Assembly: GCA_009760855.2 (NCBI GenBank)
Contig: WPIO01000012.1
Location: 5,478,501-5,542,500 of the forward strand
Source of the DNA: Cristatella mucedo
Lineage: Eukaryota; Bryozoa; Phylactolaemata; Cristatellidae
Length of the DNA: 64,000 bases
Reading direction: 5' to 3'
Below, one piece after another: positions 25,925 through 53,984 of the stretch (the stretch's first letter is position 1; each line of letters begins with the position of its first letter). The position numbers were made by a program, and so were the translations under genes. A model generated the notes under the pieces. That model searched no databases. It was not told where the DNA came from and saw only the letters and a list, made by a program, of their open reading frames with translations.

Positions 25925-26205
25925 ATTCATTTGCATAGCGCCCTAAGAGAGCTTAACCTGTATTCAGGCGCTTCAATATGTCACGGGGCTAGAGCCCACG
26001 ACCGTGGCCAGACCTTAGTGAGCCGTGATGGCACACTAAGTAAGGTGGTTGTTTTTCACGACCTCCGGACCGATTTCATGGGTTCGAATCCTGCGGTGGC
26101 GATCCTTTGCTGCCAATGCAAGCTGGGGGGCTGATAGCCGTAAATGTTCTTTAGTCACTATATAAAAGATGCTGTGGTAATCAGCTAGTACTTTTTGGTA
26201 ATTTT
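25925..26205. mobile_element. composite: truncated SINE-B (-) fused to SINE-A (+)
   Basis: 25925-26018 is the antisense SINE-B tail and B box (TAGCGCCCTAAGAGAGCTTA, then GGGCTAGAGCCC), cut off at CAGACCTTAG. It abuts a sense SINE-A (26018-26205: GCACACTAAGTAAGGTGGTT and GGTTCGAATCC). Confidence 0.75.
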
Positions 26206-26905
26206 CGTCTGGATAGCAGCAATGGTGCATCGCATGACTGCATCCTGATATTCGCCATGATCGCATGACTGCATCCATATTTCACCAGTTTCCACTTAGA
26301 TGAAGTTGCTAGGGCAAATTGATACGGTGTCAGGTTGCTCCAACAACTTGAGTCAAATCGTGTTAATAGATTCTTTTAGGCATAACAAGCTTGAGAAGTT
26401 CGTATAAGGCCGTACTCTACACTTATGCAGTAATTCAATCATAAATCGCTTTTTGAAATTAACGCTGCAATGCTGACACCAAAAGGCAAGATGATTTGTG
26501 CTCGAGGTGGGGAGAGGGGAAGCATTTTTTCCATATATCCTGTCTGCACACCCCTAACGCCGACCTAAGGATGTGTATCCGGTGGCTAAGCCACTTGACA
26601 CACCCTGTCGAGTCTGTCGTACGATTGGCTGCCTGAAACGCTGTCCTCACTTGCCTCATGATTCGACCGGTTCGCCGTCTGGCTGCCCCCGAGGGTCGGA
26701 TGAAGGGTCGATAGCAGCGAGCGGCCAACCACCCGAGGCCTGGTAATGGAGAGCGCTCACTTATGGCCTGTATATGGCTGCCTGTATTGAATCGTCGGCC
26801 AGCTTTGAGAGCCTTTTAAGCCCCGGGCGGGCAGATTCGCATTTAGGCTCATTCTAGGCCCGATCGGCTCTCGGCACCGCTGCTCAACGCAGAAGCGAAA
26901 CTTTC

Positions 26906-26923
26906 GGTGGGTGGGTGGGTGGG
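26906..26923 (+). repeat. canonical G-quadruplex motif
   Basis: Four GGG runs separated by single T bases, the most stable intramolecular G-quadruplex layout. Confidence 0.85.
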
Positions 26924-27579
26924 AGAGTGTACAGAGATCTAAGTAACCTCTCGACTGACAGCAACGGACACGAACCGCCAAGCAGCTAGCGCCTGCAACC
27001 TGTCCGGGCGTCGCTCACGGGACTACACTGTTGGTCGCTGGAACCAGTAGTCGATCGCAGCTAAGTGCGATCTGTTTCTTGCTCGCACACTCGGTAACAT
27101 CCGGGGGTTGATAATCTGATAGTCGCATCCTCGATTCCACTGTGTAGCGTATGCTCGAGGCTTCGCTCCCACTCACTGTAGCCTCGGCTTGAGAAAGGAG
27201 ATAACGAGCTGGCTCGGCCGAGGAGACGAGCCGTGAAAGGTGAAGATGCAGACGAATGTTGCGATTGTAGGAGCAGCACGAGAGGATACGCACGAAGTGA
27301 GCATTGAATATTGAGAGGCTTTGTTTTGTAAGACAGCAGTGCAGCCCTAGCTGTAGCCTCTGCGACTGAAGAAAACCGGTCCATGAATTTTACAGTTTGG
27401 GGCATGACAAGCAGGATGTGTCGCCAACTGCCAACACGTTAGTGTGGTTTGGTGCATGGGCAAGGATCTTCGGCCCCAGTCACTTTCTGAGCCTTGGGAA
27501 CTCTGGTCCAAAAGACAGCGAAGGTGGTAGGATGTGCTGGGCGAACTTGAGGGAGGATCCTTGAATGCAGCCGATCGCG

Positions 27580-27712
27580 CCGAGCTGGTTTGGTCTAGCG
27601 GTTAAGGTGCTCGCCCCGATGAAAGTCTGACTGAGGTCGTGGGCTCGAGCCCCGAGGCATATGTGAAGCGCCTGAATAGAGATTAAGTTCTCTTGGGGCG
27701 CTATATAAATGA

Positions 27713-27741
<29 letters not shown>
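27580..27741 (+). mobile_element. SINE-B copy, near full length
   Basis: GCCGAGCTGGTTTGGTCTAG, CGGTTAAGGTGCTCG, B box GGGCTCGAGCCCC, body GCATATGTGAAGCGCCTGAA, tail GATTAAGTTCTCTTGGGGCG and CTATATAAATGAATTA, then (TA)n. A good reference copy. Confidence 0.9.
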
Positions 27742-27745
<4 letters not shown>

Positions 27746-28539
27746 TTATTTATATTTATATACATACTCCGTCGGCTCCCGTTTAGACTTTGCACGCCCC
27801 AGCCCTGTTAGAAGAGCTAGCCTCTCTCTAAGCCCAGCTCGTGCACTTGTTTTGACCACGAAGGCGAGAAAGCAAGTCCCTGCAGCAGGCAATTACTCTG
27901 AACAAATCCTAGCCCGTGCATGGACGAAGCGACGCCCACAAAGTTCCGAGCTGGGCTGCCGCTGAATGGTTTTTGCGACACTTCTCCTTACTGGTTAGAT
28001 CCCGTGACAGCACAATGATGTTCATATCGACTTAACAGAGCTGTATTCTCCGAGGAATGCCAGTACCCAGCGATGCAGCCATGAGTAAAACCGTGTAAGT
28101 TGCAATCCGCTCTCACGCAGCAAAGTACGAATTGAAGTTCACCACACTATTGAAGGCAAGCAAGCAAGCACATCCGCGAACGGATGCGCTTGGAGGACGT
28201 GGCTCAGGTTAGTTTCGTGCGCCGACGGAAGTGAAATCTTTCCACCTCAGTCCCGAGATTTGAAAAGGAATACGCAGTACATAGAACTGTGCTTCAGGCA
28301 GGGAAAGAAGAATGCCTCGCACAATAGTGTCAGGCCAGTTTGATTTAGTTTGACCCAGCTGGCAAAACCTACCCTTACACTTGACAATCATCAAGGCCGT
28401 CTGCCTACTTATGGAATGCTTACTTTTACTTCCATAATGTTTTCTTCTATAGAAATATATATATAGGTCTCATACAAAGGGATCTCGAACGATAACTAGT
28501 TTTCTGGGAAGCCTACTGCCCGAACACTAGTCGCCCTAT

Positions 28540-28870
28540 TGAGCTGTGGAATATACAGCCAGATACATTTCTTACGCAACGACATCTACTTTCCAACTGC
28601 CGACTATGGCACATCTTTTTCAGCGGTCCTGAACTGCTACTTCAATGCTACTCACTACCTTAACTGCTCTCCTAACTCTGCTATGCTTCCCATTTTCTCT
28701 TTGTTGCGTGAGACGAAGTCTGTTGGCTACCGAATGCGTACAGAAAGCCGCCTAGGCTGTGAGTGCGCTATACAAAACTCTCCTGCGTAACACCCACATG
28801 GTCTTTATGACTTTGTGGAGTTACTGACGGAGATACATTACATGTCTACGAAAGCACATTACCTTGTGGC
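28540..28870 (+). mobile_element. LINE-b 3' coding fragment
   Basis: Encodes FLRNDIYFPTADYG, then SFSAVLNCYFNATHYLNC, matching the LINE-b copy at 53155-53430. It is truncated at both ends and broken by frame changes. Confidence 0.75.
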
Positions 28871-29655
28871 AGAGACAGAGTAAATATTGATGCATTTCCT
28901 AGTCTGCATGTCTTGTAACTGTGACTGCTGCAACGACTCGCTAACTACGCTTTGATAGGCTAACTCAACCAGACAATATAATAGGTCCTTCGTGCGCTGT
29001 TTTCTAAGGAAGATAATACTCTAGAACGACTACCAGCAAGTCTGTGTAAGATTACAGTAGTCTAGAAAAAATTGTGTATATATGCTCACGAACTATAAAT
29101 GCAACACCCTAATCCAGTTTTCACTTCGTTGAAACGTGCTGTCCTCTGCAACTGTTGCTGCATAAAAACAAGCGTATTTTTGGTTCGTGAGAATTAGGTT
29201 TCTTTTGTAGGCATCCGGTGCAGGATTGACTACACAATATGACTCTGGTGTACCTCTATTTTTTTTTGTTGGCTGGGCCAAGTGGCCGAGAACCCATGCA
29301 GTGCATAGCAGCACACGAACCAAAAAAAGAGCCGCACAAGACCGATCTCTTCGTTTGGGCCTACGGTCGAAGAGCAGTAGAGGCAACGGCCAGCTGGCAA
29401 CACAATGGAATGCAGTGGCCGAGCGTTGACTGCTGGAGAAGGGCAAGGTCTGCCCACTCGCCCCAGATCATTGAGGATTACGACAGCTCCGTGACGTCGG
29501 TGAATCGATCACAGATTCGGCAGCAGAACAATACTCCTTTGCGACGCCGCGACACTTGGCCTCGCACGGCAAGTGACGACGGCGATGACGACAGACGACC
29601 TCGTGAAGCCGCGACACGGCAAAGGGTTATTAGCCTGGCTGCAGCTAATGAAAAA

Positions 29656-29680
29656 CAGTTCGAGAATGGTTCTCGAACTG
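29656..29680. repeat. perfect 11-bp-arm hairpin downstream of CUB/Sushi gene
   Basis: CAGTTCGAGAA and TTCTCGAACTG are exact inverted repeats around TGG. It lies 277 bases past the stop codon of the - strand gene, probably in its 3' UTR. Confidence 0.8.
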
Positions 29681-29956
29681 CGACCGCTCTGCGCTGGGCA
29701 GCCGTCGGCTTGGCGTCGGCGACTCCTCGCGTCCGAACGATGGTGCATCGTTCCGACGGAGAATGCTTCAGATTATAACTTCCGCAGGGGTATGGCTGAC
29801 GTAGGCGTAGCCTGCGAGCGTCCACTTGTATCCTCAGACCCCCCCCCCCACACACACATCCGCAGGCAGCAGCTCGGTCAGGAAGGGCGATGCTGCCGGC
29901 TGCTGCTGCATGGCCGTCGGGAGGCAGAAGCCGAAGAAGAGTCAGTATTGCAAGTG

Positions 29957-46846
<16,890 letters not shown>

Positions 46847-48190
46847 CACACGCAGCTGAGCAGGCTTCGGCAGCAGCCACTGGCAGGCGCTGGAAGCACC
46901 GTCGGCCTCGACGACGACACAACGTCGCAAAAGGAGCCGGGGGACACTGGCGGTTCACGACTTCTCAGCCAGCAACAGCAGCCCACGCCGTCGAGCCTCA
47001 ACGCGGCAAGGGACGTCACTCCGCTCGACGCATCTGCGGCGAACCGACGACGATGGCGAGCGTCACGCGCCGACCGCCGAGCGAGAGACTGCCGAGCAAA
47101 CAGCGATGCGCCTCGCACAAAAGCGTGGCCAGTTGTCTTTTTTCTCTTCGCGATTAGACCGCAAACAATGTCAGCCCACGCGCGCGCGGAGGCGCACGGC
47201 CTCGCCGCCGGCCGTACTCGTCAGAGACTCGTCGGAGCGACGCAGCTCCTAGGCGAGCGCGCTACAGCTGCTGACGCCCTGCCCCCTCTCCCAGCCTCTC
47301 GCGCGCGGCGCGCCTGTCGCACCAATCCGACTGCGGCGGAGCGGCCGACAAGTCGCGCGCCCGCTCGACGGGGTGTGAAGACCTGGGCTCCCGGAGGGGG
47401 GCGCTGGCTGCTGTCACCCGCTCCTCATCCGGTCGGGCTCGTGCGGCGGGGCTGGCGGTTAGCGCTATTCGGTACGGCGGATGCGCGTGAGTAACAGGGC
47501 GCGGCACCCGGACCTGTGACAACCGAGAGTCACTGCCGAGACTGTCCGGCCACAGCCTACCGCCAACCGACAAGCGCGTCGGTATAGACTGCGCAGAGGC
47601 GACAGCGCGGGTGACGGCAACAGCAAGCCAGCACGCAGACGAAACGGCGGCGGGCGGGCGAGAGAGAGAGAGAGAGAGAGAGAGAGGGGACGCGGGCGCG
47701 CGCCGCTCGGGCGAGGGCTTCTGCGAGCACTCACCTGCGCGCGTGGGGCGTGCGCACAGCCTCCGCAGGTAACCTGGCTGGTGGCGCCGCAGGAACGCGC
47801 GAGACGCGACGCGCGAGACGCGACGAGGCTGCGCGTACGGGGCGACCGAATGAGACGATCGACACCGCCTCGCGACGCCTCGGGGTCTGGTCGCTAGACG
47901 TCGGCGCGAGAGCGAGGCTGCGGCTGAGGTGGGCGCGGTCTGGATCCGGCTCCATAGACTCAATTTGGCCCGGTCACGCGGCGTCGCACCCGCCTAAGAA
48001 GAATAGGCGACCGGCGGATGGATAGCCGAGCGGCGGCGCGTCGCTGGCGGGCGCGCGTTCGCCGCGCTCGTCGACCGGGTCGTCGTATGACGCGTGTGCG
48101 GTCTCTGCTTGGCGTCCCTCGCTTGAATCGCGGACGTAGACCGAGCTTCAGATTCAGGCGCTCAGGCACCAGAGGGCCCAAGGGGCGGGG
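46847..48190 (-). promoter_or_regulatory. CpG-rich 5' region, probable promoter of CUB/Sushi gene
   Basis: The region upstream of the ATG turns sharply G+C- and CpG-rich (many CGCG, GCGCG, GGCGGCGGGCGGG) and contains a short (GA)n at 47661-47687. No TATA box was singled out. Long ORFs here on both strands reflect base composition. A divergent + strand gene could share it, but none was found. Confidence 0.5.
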
Positions 48191-48192
48191 TC

Positions 48193-48372
48193 AACACACT
48201 AGGTAAGGCGGTTGCTTTCACGACCTCGGTCCCGAGGTCGTGGGTTCGATTCCTGCGATGGGCGATTCTGTATCGCCACTGCAAGCGGTGGTGATAGCCG
48301 TAAAGGCTCTTCTGTCGCTATACAAAAAGAGGCTGTTTAATCAGCTAGGATTTATTTATTTATTTATTTAAC
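48193..48372 (+). mobile_element. SINE-A copy, full length
   Basis: CACACTAGGTAAGGCGGTTG, palindromic GACCTCGGTCCCGAGGTC, B box GGTTCGATTCC, body GCCACTGCAAGCGGTGGTGA, AAAGGCTCTTCTGTCGCTAT, end AATCAGCTAGGATTT and (ATTT)n. A good reference copy. Confidence 0.9.
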
Positions 48373-48679
48373 AACAGTCCTAAGCTCGCCATACGTTTGC
48401 TGGGGTGGGGCCGGGCTACTACAGAGGTTCGAGCAGCCCCCTCTTGCTGAGAACACCCCCTTTGCCACCCTCGGAAGTTCGCAGCCCGTACCCGGCGACT
48501 TCTAGGCTTCTAGAAAGGGGGCTCCAGCCTTAGAGAGCGGTCCTAGAAGCGTGTCCGGGTGGCGGCGGCGGCGGCACATGTCTTAGCGGTCTGTCTTCGA
48601 AGAGCACCGGTAGGCTCGCTGTAGCGGCGGTTAAGGTATCGTTATCGCCGCGTGACCTCACTAGAACGGGTAGCGGCGA

Positions 48680-49320
48680 AACGCGTGCAACGTACAAAGA
48701 ACTGACGCTCGCAGGCTACGCCAACAATAACGACACGGCGCTCGATATTCTTTGCACGCAATACCGCCATAGTAGAAAAAGCACGCACACTCGGCTGTGC
48801 ATTGCGGCTGATACGATATGCGACTTCCATCAGACTCGTTGCTGTACGTTGCTGTCACGCTGAACGCTGTCACGCTGTACGCTGTCACGCTGTACGCTGT
48901 CACGCTGTACGCTGTCACGCTGTACGCTGTCACGCTGTACGCTGTACGCTGTACGCTGTCACGCTGTCACGCTGTACGCTGTCACGCTGTCACGCTGTAC
49001 GCTGTCACGCTGTACAGCGTACAGCTGTACAGCGTGCGGCGTGCGCTCAGCGCTGCGACTCACCGACCAGCCGACCGTTGCTCCAAGAGCGCGAGTCCAA
49101 GATCACGGCGGCGCTTTATATAATGGTCAGGTCATAAGTCGTACAATGATCTCGCTCTTACGTAATCATGACGGCGTCGTTCGTAAGCCTCAGCTTATCG
49201 CGGCGATACCGTGTGCGGCTCAGTGCTAATTCAGCGGCCGCGCTCATAATTCGTAATCGAGGGTCAGCTGTCAAGCTCATAGTCCACGATGGCGGGGCCT
49301 GGCAGCGTTTTGTGCGGACT
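48680..49320. mobile_element. second Tigger-like element fragment
   Basis: Matches the non-coding right part of the element at 9220-9700 in the same orientation: GGCGCTCGATATTCTTTGCA, TGCATTGCGGCTGATA, TGCTCCAAGAG, TGGTCAGGTCATAAGTC, CTTATCG, CTAATTCAGC, GTCAAGCTCATAGTCCA. No inverted repeats or transposase remain. Confidence 0.7.
48840..49032 (+). repeat. 14-15 bp minisatellite inside transposon fragment
   Basis: The unit GCTGTCACGCTGTAC repeats about 13 times in GCTGTCAC / GCTGTAC permutations. Confidence 0.92.
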
Positions 49321-49865
49321 CTCGAAGCGAATAAAAAGGCTTCCAGAGCCCTCTGTTTAAGGGTGGGTGGAAAACTGACCGGTCCAAACTAGTCGCGCGG
49401 GCTGCCTACGAGCGACCGGCTACGGTCACTAGCTGCGAACGTGCCGACGCGGGACGGATCTCGGAGCCTTGCAGGATCCGGGTCGCTCTTGTACGAGAAC
49501 CAAAGCGAGGCCAAACGAGAATGGTCTCTTAAGGCTCGCCTGTGGCTGCGGGCGCCGCCTCCGGATCGTGAAGGCGAAGGTCTTTCTCCACAAGGGGTAA
49601 CGCGGACTCGGTTAAGACCGGGCTAGAAAGACTGCTGCTGTAGGGAGCGGTCATGGGCGTGCAAAGTCAGCGAAGCGTCGGTTTCCAATCGGAGGGCTGG
49701 CTGCCATTTTTCTCCCTTGAAGGGCACGATAAAATTTTGAGAGGCGCCAAAGATTCAATTATTTTTAGACAGTTCTGAGAAAGCCTGTCGAGCGGTGCGC
49801 TTTTAGCGCGAGGCGCCGTCCGTCACGCGCGCCGCCCAAATGAGCCGCTCCGGAGCTCGTTCTTG

Positions 49866-50046
49866 TTACGCTCCTCTGAATGGGCCGAAAAACGTCTGGA
49901 TGAGCTTACCCAGTAGCGCGTCGTCGATGCGCAGCAGCTTTTCGCTCTCAAAAAATGGAGGCACGAACTTCTTTTCGGCGATCTGAGGGCACGTCGCACG
50001 GCTGGCGTTTAGCTCCGAGAGGGGGCGTTCCAGCTCATCCAGACCG
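49866..50046 (-). CDS. candidate terminal exon, unrecognised gene
   Basis: - strand acceptor GTGTTTCTGTTAG, then an open frame: GLDELERPLSELNASRATCP, QIAEKKFVPPFFESEKLLRI, DDALLGKLIQTFFGPFRGA, TAA at 49866. A GTAAGC inside (49909) could be a donor instead, giving exon 49910-50046. The acceptor is good and the composition protein-like, but I do not recognise the family and no partner exon was found. Any gene would lie upstream of the CUB/Sushi gene on the same strand. Confidence 0.38.
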
Positions 50047-50169
50047 CTAACAGAAACACCGGGTGGGGCGGAGCTAAAATGACTAGATTTCAGACGGACT
50101 GGAGAGCCATTACGAGCGGATTTTGAAGCGACGATCTAGTCCTTGCGCAAAGCTCTTCGCGGTTGAAGT

Positions 50170-50255
50170 GTTGCATCGCCGTGGTCGTGGGCTCGAGCTC
50201 TGCGGCATATATAAAGTGCCTGGGCAGAGACTAAGTTCGCTGAGGATATCGAGGG
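50170..50255 (+). mobile_element. SINE-B 3' half
   Basis: GTCGTGGGCTCGAGCTCTGC, GGCATATATAAAGTGCCTGG, AGACTAAGTTCGCTGAGG. The head is missing. Confidence 0.65.
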
Positions 50256-50259
50256 TTCA

Positions 50260-51470
50260 CAGAGATAAGTTCGAGGAGGGATATATGTAAATAATTCAAG
50301 CCTAACGTAATCTGACGATTGAGTCGAATAGCAGAAGACCGTTGGGTATAGTGCTCTGGCATGCGTCTCAGGTGTGACGAATATACCGAACTGCCGACAA
50401 GGTAATCGGCAGGATTATGGCATCCGCTTATTATAGATTCGTAGAAATTCCGGAATTATTACGATTAGGAACCAGATTTGTGACAATTTATCTCGCTTAT
50501 GTCTTATCACGCGACCATTGACGAGTTTCGTGCCAGTTTTCTGCCAGCCTCCTGCCTGGACAGTGGTCGCCCGCTCAAATCGTGCAATACGGAGCCACAC
50601 GCTTACGGAAGCAAATGAGTGTATTATTGTTGGGGTGTGATTATTGATTACTGTGGCGCTCTGCTATCGTCGGCATCCCTGTGTGCGTCGGAGCCGCTTT
50701 CACGACTCATTAGCGGCGCTCGATACCCGCTACTATCGTTAATCGGCGCTCGGTGCCGCTCGACGCTCAGGCAGCCCGTGCGGGCGCTGCGTTCGACGTG
50801 GAAGGAATGCGATTCTGGACCTGCTGCACAAGTTAATTGCATTACATTGCATACCCTGTGCTGTCCACAAGACACAATCTGCATGCGTTTGTCTATTTTT
50901 ATTGCCACTCGAACGATTCGTCATGAGTGTCGCCAAGCGCTAGTTCCATCAGTATCGGCCATGCGGCCGTTCGAGCGAGCTCCATCTTGCACTCATTAGT
51001 CACTAGACGGCCCATCAGGCAACGCGGTCAAGAGCAGACCTGCAGCCATTGCATCACTTTCATAGAATAAAAAATACAAGCACAGCAGTTTTCTAGTGCT
51101 TCTGTCTCATTCAATTTGTTTGAGTCTTGAAGTGTAATGCAGTCAAATTTATGCGTCGATGCAATGACTCTCAGAGACACAGACTAAGCCTAGTTCATTC
51201 TCGTTTGAACGGTTCCAGCACTATCGCATCAGCGAATCTAAGCGCTTATATGGCGCGAATGTGTTTGGTTTCGTGAATCAAATGAAATCGTTAGATTGTA
51301 ACAGCGAGCTGGAACTCGACGATGATTCGATAAAGCTCTTGACAAGCTACGAGTAGGGGCAATTTTTAAACAACAACTATTTTATGAATAGAAGACGCCT
51401 GCTCGTCGTGGCCATTTTCCCTCTCCGATGGGCGGCTATGAGCCACCTGCAATGGCCATGCTCTGTCTCT
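50260..51470. other. nothing recognised
   Basis: Unassigned intergenic sequence; open frames such as 50619-50999 show no domain. Confidence 0.3.
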
Positions 51471-51640
51471 AAAAAGGCTGTCTAATTACCAGCCTCTTTT
51501 TATATAGCAGCAGAAGAGCCTTGAAAAGGCTATCACCACCGCTTGCCGCGGCAATAAAGGATCTCCCACTGTAGGATTCGAACCCTTGACTTCGGGACCA
51601 AGGTCTTGAAGAGCAACCGCCTTACCTAGTGTGCCGACTT
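51470..51640 (-). mobile_element. SINE-A copy
   Basis: Antisense, near full length: TCTAATTACCAGCCTCTTTT, AGAAGAGCC, B box complement GGATTCGAACC, head CAACCGCCTTACCTAGTGTG. Confidence 0.88.
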
Positions 51641-52299
51641 TGACGTCTAAGTGAGCGCCTCGATCAGCCTTCGGACAAAGCAATCTATCTCGGCTTAACA
51701 GCACGGATATGATCCATAGGTTAGCTTGTCTTTCCGAGCATCGTGCTATATATTTTAAAACGGCGCCATCCAACAACGCGGAGAAGCCTTTTAGACGGTT
51801 CCCTTTCCCTCATCCTGACAGGAAGCGAAGCACTAGGGATGGGCTATTTATCGAGAACTTTAAAATAACGCCAGGAGGGCGTTTGATTGGCCACCGGTCA
51901 AGCACGCTGTTGATGATGTTTATGCTCATCTTAATACTACAGTTGCTTGTAAATGTTATTATTACTATTGAATGGTAGATAGACAAGTCGGTGAGATGCT
52001 TTACGGATAGATGCTTCCTGCGCCCAGGTCGGCCGCATTTGTAATGGCCGCATTTGTAACGGCCTTGTAATGGCTCCGGATGCTCATCATCGACGTGCTC
52101 TGACAGTTTGCGAGCGCTTCCTTTTAACTGCAGTCGAGAGCCTGAGGCTAATTTCTCCTCCATCGCACAGGCAACAAACATACCTTGATGCTGATTAAGT
52201 GCCGACAGACAGACCTTTGCTCCTTAAGGCGCTACAGATCCATATTGGATCGTGCATTAGTTTTCAGTGTTCCTCCATTACAAGCAAGCTTTGACCCTC

Positions 52300-52472
52300 G
52301 CGTGGGTAAGGTGGGTGCTTTCATGACCTCGGTCCCGAGGTCGTGAGTTCGACTCCTGCGGTGGGCGATCCTTTATCGCCACTGCAAGCGGTGGTGATGG
52401 CCGTAAAGGCTCTTCTGTCGCCATGCAAAAAGAGGCTGCTTAAGCAGCTAGGATTTATTTATTCTTCGCAGT
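52300..52472 (+). mobile_element. SINE-A copy
   Basis: GACCTCGGTCCCGAGGTC, GAGTTCGACTCCTGCGGTGG, GCCACTGCAAGCGGTGGTGA, AAAGGCTCTTCTGTCGCCAT, end AAGCAGCTAGGATTTATTTA. The 5' end is slightly shortened. Confidence 0.88.
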
Positions 52473-52474
52473 AT

Positions 52475-52865
52475 TAATTGACGATCGATTTTTCTTTGTC
52501 TTCTTCCCTCGCTGGGCGAAGCGTTGAAATGAACCGCCGAGCCCGCCACTCTGCACGATTGACTCGCGAGTGAGATGCTGCAAGACGCTCGCCAGCCCTC
52601 TTTTTTGGTTTGTTTTCAGCTTGCCTTATGAGCTGTGTGAGATCAATCTAGCTCTTCGAGCTTCGTCGGCATTTTAAAGCCACACTGAGAAAGTAGCAGG
52701 CCGAGGTCAAAAGTTAAAGTGGCACACGGAGGTTTTTGGGTGGCTCGTGTTCATGACCTCACCGAATAAAAACGTGCATCTTTGTCTGCGGCTTAAGAAA
52801 GCCACAAAAACTAAGCAATTGCGTCGCCAAAGAGTTTACCACCTCCCACTCAAAGCCTAAGCTTC
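52475..52865. other. nothing recognised
   Basis: Unassigned sequence between SINE-A and LINE-b. Confidence 0.3.
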
Positions 52866-53475
52866 GTTCGCGCCTCGGAGTAAAAGAACCTGGCACCAAC
52901 AGCCCTTCGGAATTGAGGATCGCCGCTCACGTGCTTTTGCCTGTAAAGAGAAAGGTTCTTACGCGGACCCATAAGGCCCGCCACGGCTTGGCTCCTTCGT
53001 ACCTAGCTGAACTGCTGCACCAGTTTCAGCCTCTTCGCGCCCTCCTGTCCTCTGTGGACAATAAATTAGCTGCTTCACTCCTCCGCTTAAAGACCGTAGG
53101 CGACAGAAGCTTTAGCTCTGCAGGTCCTAGACTGTGGAACCCGCTTCCACAATTCTTACGCAATGACAACTACTCTCCTGCTGCCGACTATGGCTCATCC
53201 TTTTCAGCGGTCCTGAGCTGCTATTTCCATGCTACTCACTACCTCAACTGCTCTCCTGACTCTGCTATGCTTCCCACTTTCTCTCTGTTTCGTGAGACGA
53301 AGTCTGTTAGCTACCGAATGCGTAGCGAAAGCTGCTTAGGCTGTGAGTGCCCAGTAAAAACTCTCCTGCGTAACACCCACCTGGTCTTTATGACTTTGTG
53401 GAGTTACAGACGGAGATACACTACTTGTGGCCCTTCGTTTGGGCGAAGGCACTTGAATGTTCGCTCATGGCCTGG
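52866..53475 (+). mobile_element. LINE-b copy, 3' coding part
   Basis: One open frame (52913-53491) reads VLTRTHKARHGLAPSYLAEL, LLRLKTVGDRSFSSAGPRLW, NPLPQFLRND, the 'L-K...H-G-L-A-P-x-Y-L' to 'G-x-R-x-F-x-x-A-x-P-x-L-W-N-x-L-P' signature of L2/CR1-type polymerase C-termini. The 3' UTR continues through GTCTTTATGACTTTGTGGAG. Confidence 0.82.
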
Positions 53476-53533
53476 CCTTGATGCAGATTGATGGCGGGCT
53501 CTTTTATGTGGCCACTGGCTTTACAAGCAGCAG

Positions 53534-53632
53534 GTGCAAGAAGCGTTCGGAGAGGCACTGGGAGACCCTGCCGGGCCGTGTGCGGACGCAATTGTAAGCT
53601 GTTGGAAATACACCTATGTGGCCTTCGTGGAG
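53534..53632 (+). CDS. candidate exon, possibly globin-like G/H region
   Basis: Acceptor GGCTTTACAAGCAGCAG, donor GTGAGC, 33 in-frame codons: VQEAFGEALGDPAGPCADAI, VSCWKYTYVAFVE. The 'L-G-D...A...W' spacing recalls the end of helix G and helix H of globins, but the match is weak and no heme-binding exon was found. It sits between LINE fragments. Confidence 0.3.
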
Positions 53633-53714
53633 GTGAGCAGTTTTCCGGATTATTTCAGCTGGCGTGCTCGCACTTCAAGAATGCTGCAAACCATCTATCG
53701 TCCTGAGAGGACCC

Positions 53715-53790
53715 GATAACGCAAGTAGGCTGAAACTGGTGACGTAACAAGGTACTTTAGGGAGGAGCCGAGCCGCGGCAAGCTTTTTGG
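53715..53790 (-). mobile_element. LINE-b short fragment
   Basis: AAGTAGGCTGAAACTGGTGA and GGAGGAGCCGAGCCGC match the antisense LINE-b at 58733-58790. Confidence 0.55.
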
Positions 53791-53984
53791 AGAAAACGAA
53801 GAATTTTTCTCGTTATTCCCTGATCAATAAGGAATTGTCGCTCCTTTAGCAAGGGAGGTGCATGCCTGAATACCGGGATTACAAAAAATAGCAAAGCAGC
53901 TATATTCACTATTAGCTGTAGAGGTTTAATATTTAATATTTATAATAGAGGCATAATAGCTGTTTATATCGACATTGCCAACAA

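Noticed and set aside
29239-29778. + strand 179-codon frame
   Set aside because: It lies opposite the 3' end of the CUB/Sushi gene, has no recognisable domain, and several other frames are also open in this G+C-rich stretch.
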